Shown piece after piece: positions 47,901-55,783 of a stretch of 64,000 nucleotides of DNA. The notes under the pieces were generated by a model that saw nothing but the letters and a program-made list of their open reading frames with translations, was not told the DNA's origin and ran no database searches. Positions within the stretch are counted from its first letter, which is position 1. Every line of letters begins with the position of its first letter. The stretch is from Ruegeria discodermiae (GTDB lineage: Bacteria > Pseudomonadota > Alphaproteobacteria > Rhodobacterales > Rhodobacteraceae). The stretch lies in the NCBI RefSeq assembly GCF_030758345.1, contig NZ_JAVAMO010000010.1, positions 62,001-126,000 of the forward strand, in the 5' to 3' direction. The translations under genes and the position numbers were made by a program.

Positions 47901-48579
47901 CCAGGCCTTTCTGCACGGCGGGACGTTCCAGGAAGCGATCGAGGTAGGCGACCACATTCTTGTTGGTATGCCAGCCCACAATTTCCTGCGCGCCGTAGAA
48001 CTCCAATCCGCGCAGCCAGGGCGCGATGGCGATATCCGCGATTGAATAGTCGCCAGCGATCCACTCGCGTCCCTCCAGCTGCTTGTCCACCACCGCCAGC
48101 AGGCGCATGGCCTCGGCGATATAGCGCTCGCGCGGGCGCGGGTCCTCAATCTCGGCGCCAGCGAACTTGTGGAAGAAGCCAAGCTGCCCGAACATCGGCC
48201 CGATGCCGCCCATCTGGAACATCAGCCATTGGGTGATCTGCGCTTTCTCGCCTGCGGTTCTGCCGATCAGCTTGCCGGTCTTCTCGCCGAGATAAAGCAG
48301 AATCGCGCCGCTTTCAAAAAGTTGCAGCGGTTCCCCATCCGGTCCATTGGGGTCAATGATCGCGGGAATCTTGTTGTTTGGATTCAGCGACAGGAATTCG
48401 GGGCTTTTGACATCGGCATCCGCCAGCGTGACCTTGTGCGCCTCATAAGGCAGGCCGGTCTCTTCCAGCATGATCGAGGCTTTGACGCCATTCGGCGTGG
48501 GAAAGGAATAGAGCTGCAGGATATCGGGGTTCTGCGGCGGCCATTTCCGGGTGATCGGAAAAGAGGAAAGATCGGGCAT
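47881..48579 (-). CDS. Glutathione S-transferase family protein
   Basis: A 232-residue thioredoxin-fold GST: N-terminal [20 protein letters not shown] (active-site region), [26 protein letters not shown] in two pieces with the Glu-Ser that binds glutathione, and a helical C-terminal domain with [14 protein letters not shown]. The ending [19 protein letters not shown] fits the YfcG/Ure2-like group of disulfide reductases. Overlaps the GMC gene end tail to tail. Confidence 0.92.
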   Translation of the reverse strand: MPDLSSFPITRKWPPQNPDILQLYSFPTPNGVKASIMLEETGLPYEAHKVTLADADVKSPEFLSLNPNNKIPAIIDPNGPDGEPLQLFESGAILLYLGEKTGKLIGRTAGEKAQITQWLMFQMGGIGPMFGQLGFFHKFAGAEIEDPRPRERYIAEAMRLLAVVDKQLEGREWIAGDYSIADIAIAPWLRGLEFYGAQEIVGWHTNKNVVAYLDRFLERPAVQKGLVTPPRD

Positions 48580-48755
48580 GGGTCACTCCGTTATGTTCCA
48601 TGTTGCTAACATATGGGCGCGGCGCGGAGGGAACAGCCCAAACCTGGCCAATCTAAGGCACAGAGAATGTGTATGAGCGAACAGTCGACTGCGACTTGCA
48701 GGAAGGCGCAAGGTCGCGTTTCGCCCGCATGGCGCAGGCTTTGGAAATCACCCTG

Positions 48756-50426
48756 CTAACCGATGTCAGAGGCGGCAGCGCGCCCTGCGTTACGGCCCGA
48801 GAAGATACAGCCGCCCAGAAATGTCCCCTCAAGGCTGCGATAGCCGTGATAGCCGCCGCCGCCAAAGCCTGACACCTCGCCCGCCGCATAAAGTCCAGGT
48901 AAAGTCTCCGCCCCGCGCCCCTCTGCCTGGCGGAAACAGCGCCCACCCAGATCGGTTTCCAGCCCGCCCAGCGTCTTGCGCGTCAGCAGGTGCAGCTTGA
49001 CCCCGATCAGCGGCCCTTTGGAGGGATCGAGGATCTTGTGCGGCTTGGCGGTGCGGATCAGCCTGTCGCCGATATAGTTGCGGAAGGTGCGGATCCCCAT
49101 GATCTGCTGATCCTTGGAAAACTTGTTGTCCATCTGCCGGTCGCGATCTTCGATCTGGCGGCGGATTTTGCCCGCATCCAGCATCTCGTTTCCGGCAACA
49201 CCATTCATCTTGGCGACCAGCTCTTCCAGCGTGTCGGCCACAACAAAATCCGCGCCATGTTCCTTGAACGCCTCGACCGGGCCGGTGGCTTTGGGGCCAA
49301 AGGCGCGGCCCAGAACCTGTTTCCAGTCGCGGCCCGTCAGGTCGGGGTTCTGCTCGGACCCAGACAGCGCGAATTCCTTCTTGATGATGCTCTGGGTCAG
49401 GATGAACCAGGTATAGTCATGCCCGGTTTTCGTGATCGCTTCGAGCGCGCCAAGGCTGTCATAGCCGGGATAGTTCGGCTCGACCATGCGCTTGCCGGTG
49501 GCGTCGAACCACATCGAGGATGGGCCGGGCAGGATGCGGATCGCGTGATCGGGCCAAATCGGGTCCCAGTTGCTTACGCCTTCCACATAATGCCACATGC
49601 GGTCCTTGTTGATCGTGTTGGCACCGGCATCTTCCGAGATGCCGATCATGCGGCCATCCACATGGGCGGGCACGCCTTTGATCATATGTTCCGGGGGTGC
49701 GCCCAGCCGCTTGGGCCAGCTTTGCCGCACCAGATCCAGATTGCCGCCAATGCCGCCGGAACAGACGATCACCGCAGGCGCGCGCAGCTCGAAGTCGCCT
49801 ACCACATCGCGGTTGGTCTGCTGCCCGCGCGGTTTGTCATCGGGGGCGAGAACCGAGCCCGACACGCCCACACAAGCGCCATTTTCGATGATCAGGTGAT
49901 CCACCTGATGCCGGAACTTGAAAGTGATTTTGCCTTCCGCTTCCATCGCGCGCGCGCGGGTTTCGAACACCTCGACGGTTCCCGGCCCGGTGCCCCAGGT
50001 GATATGGAAGCGCGGTACCGAATTGCCCTGCGATGAGGCATCGACCCCACCGCGTTCGGCCCAGCCGATGATCGGGAAGATCCGGTGACCCATGGCGCGC
50101 AGCCAGTCGCGTTTCTTGCTGGCGGCAAACTCCACATAGGCGCGGGCCCATTTCTGCGGCCAGTGATCCTCATCCCGGTCAAAACCTGCAGTGCCCTGCC
50201 AATCCTGCCAGGCCAGATCAAAGCTGTCCCTGATGCCCAGCCGCCGTTGTTCGGGGGTGTCGACCATGAACAGCCCGCCGAGGCTCCAGAAGGCCTGACC
50301 GCCCAGATTGGCCTCGCTTTCCTGATCCAGCACGAGCACGCGGCGCCCGGCCTCGGCGGCTTCGGTTGCCGCGACAAGGCCCGCAAGCCCGCTGCCGATC
50401 ACGATCACATCCGACGTCTGGGCCAT
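48756..50426 (-). CDS. FAD-binding dehydrogenase (fumarate reductase/3-ketosteroid dehydrogenase family)
   Basis: A 556-residue flavoprotein. The dinucleotide-binding motif is VIVIGSGLAGLVAATEAAEAG near the start, and the C-terminal FAD region reads GLYAAGEVSGFGGGGYHGYR followed by SLEGTFLGGCIFSGR. These place it in the group annotated as FAD-binding dehydrogenase with KstD-like folds; substrate unknown. The stretch 48580-48755 between it and the GST gene contains nothing recognisable. Confidence 0.9.
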   Translation of the reverse strand: MAQTSDVIVIGSGLAGLVAATEAAEAGRRVLVLDQESEANLGGQAFWSLGGLFMVDTPEQRRLGIRDSFDLAWQDWQGTAGFDRDEDHWPQKWARAYVEFAASKKRDWLRAMGHRIFPIIGWAERGGVDASSQGNSVPRFHITWGTGPGTVEVFETRARAMEAEGKITFKFRHQVDHLIIENGACVGVSGSVLAPDDKPRGQQTNRDVVGDFELRAPAVIVCSGGIGGNLDLVRQSWPKRLGAPPEHMIKGVPAHVDGRMIGISEDAGANTINKDRMWHYVEGVSNWDPIWPDHAIRILPGPSSMWFDATGKRMVEPNYPGYDSLGALEAITKTGHDYTWFILTQSIIKKEFALSGSEQNPDLTGRDWKQVLGRAFGPKATGPVEAFKEHGADFVVADTLEELVAKMNGVAGNEMLDAGKIRRQIEDRDRQMDNKFSKDQQIMGIRTFRNYIGDRLIRTAKPHKILDPSKGPLIGVKLHLLTRKTLGGLETDLGGRCFRQAEGRGAETLPGLYAAGEVSGFGGGGYHGYRSLEGTFLGGCIFSGRNAGRAAASDIG

Positions 50427-50548
50427 GAGCTCCCTCCGATAAGCGTACGCTCGCGCGCGTCATCGCACTATTCTCTCGAAGTGCGGTTGACGCAAGTCAG
50501 CAGCCGACACTCGCCGCCGGTTATCCCCCCCGCAGGCGCAACGCGCCT

Positions 50549-50794
50549 TCAGAAGTCGAACAGCTCGTCCAGAAACCCGCCGCGTTTCTTTTTCTTGCGA
50601 TAGCCGTGATCCGACCGGTCATCGCGGCTGTGCTGGGGAGGTGGTGGGGGCGCGGAATAGGACGCGGACCTGTCGATGATCTTATCGAGCTCTCCGCGGT
50701 CCAGCCACACGCCCCGGCATTGCGGGCAATAGTCGATTTCGACCCCGCTGCGATCAGTGATTACCAGCGCGCTTCCATCAATCGGACATCTCAT
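50549..50794 (-). CDS. TFIIB-type zinc ribbon protein
   Basis: An 81-residue protein with a zf-TFIIB domain: MRCPIDGSALVITDRSG then YCPQCRGVWLDRGELDKI, giving the Cys pairs. The tail has a proline run and a basic cluster (YRKKKKRGG) ending in LDELFDF. Function unknown. ATG 50794 has GGGAGACC upstream and is chosen because the frame before it lacks conservation. Confidence 0.82.
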   Translation of the reverse strand: MRCPIDGSALVITDRSGVEIDYCPQCRGVWLDRGELDKIIDRSASYSAPPPPPQHSRDDRSDHGYRKKKKRGGFLDELFDF

Positions 50795-50965
50795 CTCGGT
50801 CTCCCTTTGGTTTGTTTCCCAGATGGGAGCGGGGGCCTCGCTTGTCATCTGCGGCATTCGGTACCGGCGCAAAAAGAGGGCCGTTGCGGGCGGTTGAATG
50901 CCGATGTCACATGCCGGTAACATCCGCTGGACAGGCCTGCGGCGCATCTTTGATCGGAACAAATC

Positions 50966-51661
50966 ATGAGTCCCAAATCCCTTTGCCCAGACGACAGGTC
51001 CGGCCCGCGTCCTGCCTGGAGTGTCGAGAAGTTCGACGATGCCGGTCAGGTGCGTGCGACACCGGGCCTGACCACGCTCTGCCATATCGACCAACGCTCG
51101 ACCGCTTATGCGGCGCTGTGCCGGGTGGCATCTGGCCTGCGGGCAGGGCCGCACGCCCACGCCTTTGCGTTTCTGCCGCCCGAGAGTTTCCACATGACCG
51201 TGTTTGATGGGGTAATCGATTATCGCCGCGACGGCGCGAATTGGCCGTCCGACATGGCTGCGGATGCCTCGATCGATCAGATCGCTGCAAACTGGCACAC
51301 CCGGCTGCAAGGCGTCCATCTGCCGCAACAGTTCGAGATTAGCGTTGAGGCGGCAGTGGGCGGCTATACCTGCCCGGCGACCGGCGCTGATGCGGCGCAG
51401 GAACGGCAGTTGCGAGCCTGCCGGAATCAGCTTGCTGACTGTCTGGGCGTGCGGCGGGACAATCACGACAGCTACGGCTTTCACATCACGCTGGCTTATC
51501 AGGTCCAATGGCTCGATCTGCAATCCGCGCAGGATGTTCTGGCGCTTTCAGATCAGCTTTTTGCCGAGAACGGCGCCGATCTGCAGAACATCCAGATCGG
51601 ACCGGTGGAGTTCTGCCGTTTCGAGAACATGCTTCACTTCGAGCCGCTGCTGATGCTGTAA
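50966..51661 (+). CDS. DUF1868 (2H phosphoesterase-like) protein
   Basis: A 231-residue protein with two His-x-Thr motifs, FHMTVFDGVIDY near residue 75 and FHITLAYQVQWL near residue 172, as in the 2H phosphoesterase superfamily (2'-5' RNA ligase-like). PESFHMTVF is the DUF1868 hallmark. Likely acts on a cyclic or 2'-5' phosphodiester, but no substrate is known. It runs convergent to the excalibur gene with three bases between their ends. Confidence 0.8.
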   Translation: MSPKSLCPDDRSGPRPAWSVEKFDDAGQVRATPGLTTLCHIDQRSTAYAALCRVASGLRAGPHAHAFAFLPPESFHMTVFDGVIDYRRDGANWPSDMAADASIDQIAANWHTRLQGVHLPQQFEISVEAAVGGYTCPATGADAAQERQLRACRNQLADCLGVRRDNHDSYGFHITLAYQVQWLDLQSAQDVLALSDQLFAENGADLQNIQIGPVEFCRFENMLHFEPLLML

Positions 51662-51664
51662 GGC

Positions 51665-52117
51665 TCAGGGCCGGATGAATTTGGCGTTGCCGATGGATCG
51701 CCTTTCCGTATTCCCAGCAGCAGGTGCGCTTACGCGGGCGGCCTGCACCGTCTCTTCTGCGCCCACTAGGCTGGCGGTGTTGCTCTGCACCTCGCAGGCG
51801 ACGCCATTGCCGTCGTGGTCGTTGCTTGCGTGGTATCCCGCCATGCCCTCGCGCACCTCAAACACGCCAACCTTGGCGGCGGCCTCGCACCCTGCCATGG
51901 CGACCAGATGTTGCAGCGCCTGTTCGGCGGGGTAGGGGCTGGTGCGGATATAGACGCCAAGCGCGGTGCTGCACATCACCAGCGGCAAGCTGGCAATCAA
52001 CGCAACGATGCGCGCAGGCGACAAGGCCTTGGCGCGCGTTGCAGCGGCGCGCTTTTCGCGGCGCAGCTGACGCTTGAGTGTTTTGCGCTTGGGCCTGAGT
52101 TCGCTGAGCTCGGTCAT
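51665..52117 (-). CDS. Excalibur calcium-binding domain membrane protein
   Basis: About 150 residues. A basic cytoplasmic N-terminus (RPKRKTLKRQLRREKRAA) precedes one membrane helix (IVALIASLPLVMCSTALGVY). The extracytoplasmic part holds the excalibur motif: CEAAAKVGVFEVREGMAGYH followed by NDHDGNGVACE, whose DHDGNG resembles an EF-hand loop. ATG 52117 (MTELSELRPK) is preferred to ATG 52126. Role unknown, perhaps envelope-associated calcium binding. Confidence 0.8.
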   Translation of the reverse strand: MTELSELRPKRKTLKRQLRREKRAAATRAKALSPARIVALIASLPLVMCSTALGVYIRTSPYPAEQALQHLVAMAGCEAAAKVGVFEVREGMAGYHASNDHDGNGVACEVQSNTASLVGAEETVQAARVSAPAAGNTERRSIGNAKFIRP

Positions 52118-52338
52118 GCGCCCCATATAGGGGCGTGGCGTGGCAAGGGCATGGCATGATTGCGCCGAAATTCGGGTTGGCCGGAAAAGGGTCGGATTTT
52201 AACCGGAGGCAAAGCCGATTGAGATCATCGGGAAATAATATCCGACTGAATGATTCAACTATCTGAAAGATAACGATTTTACCCCTTTACCTTTGGCGGG
52301 GCCGTACCTAAGTAGACCACACAAGACAAAGCAAGCCA

Positions 52339-52469
52339 GATTCAGGTGCGCACCAGCAGCAAGCACTCCAGCCACCTTTGAAAGGTCGCCAGACAGCCAG
52401 CGAAGCCAGCCGGACCTGAATCAAGCCAGCATCATTTTGCTCCGCCACCCGCTTTGCCGGGTGGTTTTT
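52339..52469 (+). ncRNA. Candidate structured small RNA with terminator
   Basis: In the 369-base gap between the excalibur and sulfatase genes: a 9-bp outer stem GATTCAGGT (52339-52347) with ACCTGAATC (52414-52422), an inner hairpin ACCTTT-G-AAAGGT (52374-52386), and a terminator stem CCACCCG (52445-52451) with CGGGTGG (52458-52464) followed by TTTTT. No upstream plus-strand gene explains the terminator, and no coding frame is supported. The 5' end is not determined; the RNA may begin near 52300. Confidence 0.5.
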
Positions 52470-52495
52470 GTTTGGATTGCCCGGAACTGCGCCTC

Positions 52496-54157
52496 TCAGC
52501 GCCGCCGCCAGTCAGTGGCTTTGCGGTCGCGGTATTTCACTGTCAGCTCCAGCGGTGCATCACTTTCGTCATAGATGCCCAGCACGATGCCGCGCCCGCG
52601 CGATTTCGTGCGCATTTCTTCCAGTTGCCGGAGCGAGCGCGTGGTCCTTTGCGAAGGGCGGCGCGCCCAGGCAAAGAGATCCTCATAGAGATCCTCGATC
52701 ACGTCTTCATGCCCAGGGCTCTCCCCCAGATCGACCAGTTCCCGCGGGTCGTTTTCAAGATCGAAAAGCAGGGGCCGGAAGCCGCCCTCGCAATGGATCA
52801 GCTTCCATTTCTCATTGGCGATCATGAACATCACCGCGTCACGCGTTTCCACGCCCAACTGCTCGGTGATCGGTGAGGTGGAATAGTCGTATTCACAGAT
52901 CACATGGCTGCGGAACGTGTCGCTGCGCAAACCGTGCAGGATCGGCAACAGGCTTTCGCCCTCCAGGATGTGATCGACCGGATCACCGCCCGCGACATCC
53001 AGAAAACTCGGGGCAAGGTCGATGCTTTCGACCAGCGCATCGCAGGTGGTGCCACGCGTGGCGTCCGCCTCCGGCGAGGGGTCGTAGATGATCAGCGGCA
53101 CCTTGGTCGAGGCATCCTGAAAGAACGTCTTTTCGCCCATCCAGTGATCGCCCAGAAAATCGCCATGGTCCGAGGTGAGCACGATCATCGTGTCCTGCAT
53201 CCGCCCGGTCTCCTCCATCCAGCGCAGCAGGCGGCCGATCTGGTCGTCGGCCTGTTTGATCAGCCCCATATAGGCGGGGATCACGGCTTCGCGCACATGA
53301 TCCTCGGAAAACGCCTGTCCAACCTTGGTATCCATGAAGGCCTTGAGCACCGGATGTGCCTGCTGCCGCTCGGCGTCAGAGCGGTTGACCGGCAGGATGT
53401 GCTGGGCCCCATACATCGAGGCATAGGGCTCGGGCACGATATAGGGCCAATGCGGCTTGATATAGGACAGGTGGCAGCACCAGGGGCCGTTCTGGCTTTC
53501 CATGAACTCCATGCCGCGCGTCGTCAGATAGGGCGTTTCGCTGTCGGGTTCGTCGATATTGGCCGGATGGGCCGCGTGTTTGAGGAACCAGCCGGACAGA
53601 ACGTTGCCCTCCGCGTCCAGGGCCGAGTTCGCAAAATCATGCCAGGGGTTATCGCTGTCATAGCCCTTGCCGCGCAGGTAGTCGTTATAGGCCTTGGCCC
53701 CTTCCGGGTCATAAAACCCGTCCGGCCCTTCGGGGCGCATCCCGTCATCGCGTTCGAACACGTCAAACCCGCATTCCGCCACCCGTGCGCCGATCAGAGT
53801 GTCGGGTGACAGGCCCAGCCGAGCCATCCCCTCGGCATCGGCGCGCATATGGGTCTTGCCCACCAGCCAGCTATCCATCCCCGCCTTGCGCAGGTGATCG
53901 CCGATGGTCAACTCGCCCACCTTCAGCGGTATGCCGTTATTCGAGGCCCCATGGCTGTGCACATAGCGCCCGGTATAGGTCGACATCCGCGACGAGCCGC
54001 AGATGGGTGACTGGATATAGGCGCGGGTGAAACGCACCCCGCGCGCGGCCAGCCCGTCGATATGAGGCGTTTGCAGATGCGGGTGACCGTAACAACTCAG
54101 GTAATCCCAGCGCAGCTGGTCGAACATGATGAAGAGGATGTTCTTTGCCTTGGCCAT
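52496..54157 (-). CDS. Sulfatase-superfamily hydrolase (phosphonate monoester hydrolase-like)
   Basis: A 553-residue alkaline-phosphatase-fold hydrolase. The N-terminus MAKAKNILFIMFDQLRWDYL holds the first metal aspartate; the sulfatase motif C-x-[PSA]-x-R is ICGSSRMSTYTGRYVHSHG, so Cys could become formylglycine; TSDHGDFLGDHWMGEKTFF holds the second metal site. The family includes arylsulfatases and phosphonate or phosphodiester hydrolases, and the substrate is not decided. ATG 54157 is chosen over a longer frame. It lies 31 bases downstream of gph on the same strand. Confidence 0.9.
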   Translation of the reverse strand: MAKAKNILFIMFDQLRWDYLSCYGHPHLQTPHIDGLAARGVRFTRAYIQSPICGSSRMSTYTGRYVHSHGASNNGIPLKVGELTIGDHLRKAGMDSWLVGKTHMRADAEGMARLGLSPDTLIGARVAECGFDVFERDDGMRPEGPDGFYDPEGAKAYNDYLRGKGYDSDNPWHDFANSALDAEGNVLSGWFLKHAAHPANIDEPDSETPYLTTRGMEFMESQNGPWCCHLSYIKPHWPYIVPEPYASMYGAQHILPVNRSDAERQQAHPVLKAFMDTKVGQAFSEDHVREAVIPAYMGLIKQADDQIGRLLRWMEETGRMQDTMIVLTSDHGDFLGDHWMGEKTFFQDASTKVPLIIYDPSPEADATRGTTCDALVESIDLAPSFLDVAGGDPVDHILEGESLLPILHGLRSDTFRSHVICEYDYSTSPITEQLGVETRDAVMFMIANEKWKLIHCEGGFRPLLFDLENDPRELVDLGESPGHEDVIEDLYEDLFAWARRPSQRTTRSLRQLEEMRTKSRGRGIVLGIYDESDAPLELTVKYRDRKATDWRRR

Positions 54158-54188
54158 CGCGCCTGTCTCCCTGATCGTGACTGCTAGG

Positions 54189-54872
54189 CTAGTGGCCTTT
54201 TGCCGGACTGGAAACGGCAGCGTTAAGCGCTTTGGCAATCATGTCCGGCAACCTGCGACTGTCAGCATAAGCCAGATGGTGGGGCAGGGCGGAGACCGGG
54301 CTTTTGCGGTACCCTTCGGTAAAGAGAGCGAAGGGAACGTCGGCACGCTTGGCCGTTTCCGCGTCCACCTCGCTATCACCCACATAAAAGCGCGCGCCCG
54401 CGCCCAGCCTGTCAAACACATGCAGCAAAGGGGCGGGGTCGGGCTTGCGCTGTTCCAGCGTGTCGCCGCCGATCACAACCGCAAAGAACCGCGACAGATC
54501 GAGCGCGTCCAGCACATGATGCGCCGCGCCCTCGGGTTTGTTGGTGCAGATCCCCAGCGCATGGCCGTTTGCGCGGAAGCTTTCCAGCATGTCGCGCACA
54601 CCGGGGTAGAGCACCGTTCGCTCGGTTGGCGCGCGCATGTAGTTGTCCAGCGTAATACGGGTCAGAGCGTCATGCTGGCCCATATCGAGCCCGCTATGGG
54701 CCATTACCCGCTCGACCAGTTTGGGCAGGCCATTGCCGACAAAACCGGTGATTGTGGGCAGGTCAAGTTCAGGCATCTTCTGTGCCGTCAGCATGCGGTT
54801 CACCGCCGCTGCCAGATCCGGCACGCTGTCAATCAGGGTGCCATCCAGATCGAAGGCGATCACCGCGCTCAT
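54189..54872 (-). CDS. gph: Phosphoglycolate phosphatase
   Basis: HAD hydrolase that removes phosphoglycolate formed in DNA repair or photorespiration-like reactions. 227 residues; motif I is AFDLDGTLIDSVPD, motif II GICTNKPEG, and motif III/IV FYVGDSEVDAETA. The helical cap matches Gph (LPTITGFVGNGLPKLVERV). GGACAGC region upstream of ATG 54872. It probably shares a transcript with the sulfatase gene. Confidence 0.9.
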   Translation of the reverse strand: MSAVIAFDLDGTLIDSVPDLAAAVNRMLTAQKMPELDLPTITGFVGNGLPKLVERVMAHSGLDMGQHDALTRITLDNYMRAPTERTVLYPGVRDMLESFRANGHALGICTNKPEGAAHHVLDALDLSRFFAVVIGGDTLEQRKPDPAPLLHVFDRLGAGARFYVGDSEVDAETAKRADVPFALFTEGYRKSPVSALPHHLAYADSRRLPDMIAKALNAAVSSPAKGH

Positions 54873-54981
54873 TGCTGTCCTCCGTTGGGTTGCGACATGG
54901 GTGACAGGGACCGGTCAATGTTGCAACCGCATTTGCGCAGGCATCGTTCCGCCGCGCAAAATACAGTTGCAGAACCATGGC

Positions 54982-55011
54982 TTGACAAATCTTAGTAATT
55001 TACTCAGATTA
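54982..55011 (+). promoter_or_regulatory. hemP promoter with embedded palindromic operator
   Basis: TTGACA (54982-54987), 18 bases, then AGATTA (55006-55011). The spacer carries a near-perfect dyad with core AGTAA-T-TTACT (54994-55004), extended by matching outer bases to 54991-55007. A repressor binding here would block the promoter. The iron/heme context of hemP suggests an iron-responsive regulator (Irr, RirA or Fur type), but I cannot identify which. Confidence 0.6.
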
Positions 55012-55172
55012 AAGATGAGACTGTCAGCCACCCTCGCCGATTCCGAGCCAGCCAGACATATTCTGAACCATCCAGAGCGCCGGTGTCGGACATGAAACTC
55101 AAATCGACCTCTTTGACCGGTCCCGGTGTCGCTTCCTCACCCACCCAATTCAATCGTCACGGAGAGTCCGCC

Positions 55173-55340
55173 ATGAACGCCCCCAACCCGACCCCCACAC
55201 AGGCCTACCCGGTTCGCATGCTGCCCTCGCACAAGGCCGAGGACCTGACCAAGGGCGGCAATCTCGCGCAGATCGAGCTGGGCGATCAGCTCTATACGCT
55301 GCGCATCACCCGCGCCGGCAAGCTGATCCTGACCAAATGA
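55173..55340 (+). CDS. hemP: Hemin uptake protein HemP family
   Basis: A 55-residue protein ending GGNLAQIELGDQLYTLRITR then AGKLILTK, the HemP/HmuP core; MLPSHKAEDL lies before it. HmuP proteins are needed for heme receptor expression in related bacteria. ATG 55173 has GGAGAGTCC upstream; upstream in-frame ATG 55083 gives an unconserved extension. Its stop overlaps the next ATG (ATGA). Confidence 0.85.
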   Translation: MNAPNPTPTQAYPVRMLPSHKAEDLTKGGNLAQIELGDQLYTLRITRAGKLILTK

Positions 55341-55783
55341 GCGCGCGTCACCGTGGTGGAGAGGTCGTTGGGCGCGTCGACGATCTTGCCCCCGTCGAGG
55401 CGGGTGCGGTGCTGTTCCTGCGGATGTGGGGCAGAAATGACCGCGCGCAAGAGGCGCGCGACCTGCGCCTGATGCGCGAGGTTGATGCAGGCTCGCGCGC
55501 GCTGGAGACGCTGGAGCGGATTTGCGCTCTCTGTGCCCAGCACGGGCGCAGGCCGCTGATGCGTCATTCGCTGGGGTGCAATTGTCTGGGGGCCGATGAG
55601 AACTTCTTCGCCCAGATGATCGGTGCCGCTGCTGATGGCGTGCGCGAGGATGCAATGATGCTGGCGACCCTGATCGTGCGCCCCGATTTCGCGCCCGCTC
55701 TGGCCGCCCTGTCCGAAGAGTTCGGCCTCGCGCTCAAGACCATGTCCGGTCCGGTCACCACCGGCGAGCGCGTACTGCACTAG
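55337..55783 (+). CDS. Conserved hypothetical protein coupled to hemP
   Basis: A 148-residue protein: VVGRVDDLAPVEAGAVLFLR at the start, RRPLMRHSLGCNCLGADENF in the middle with a CNC pair, and ATLIVRPDFAPALAALSEEF near the end. The cysteines and hemP coupling suggest a role in heme or iron handling, but I do not recognise a characterised family. It overlaps hemP by four bases and overlaps the end of the opposing fusion gene by four. Confidence 0.7.
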   Translation: MSARHRGGEVVGRVDDLAPVEAGAVLFLRMWGRNDRAQEARDLRLMREVDAGSRALETLERICALCAQHGRRPLMRHSLGCNCLGADENFFAQMIGAAADGVREDAMMLATLIVRPDFAPALAALSEEFGLALKTMSGPVTTGERVLH

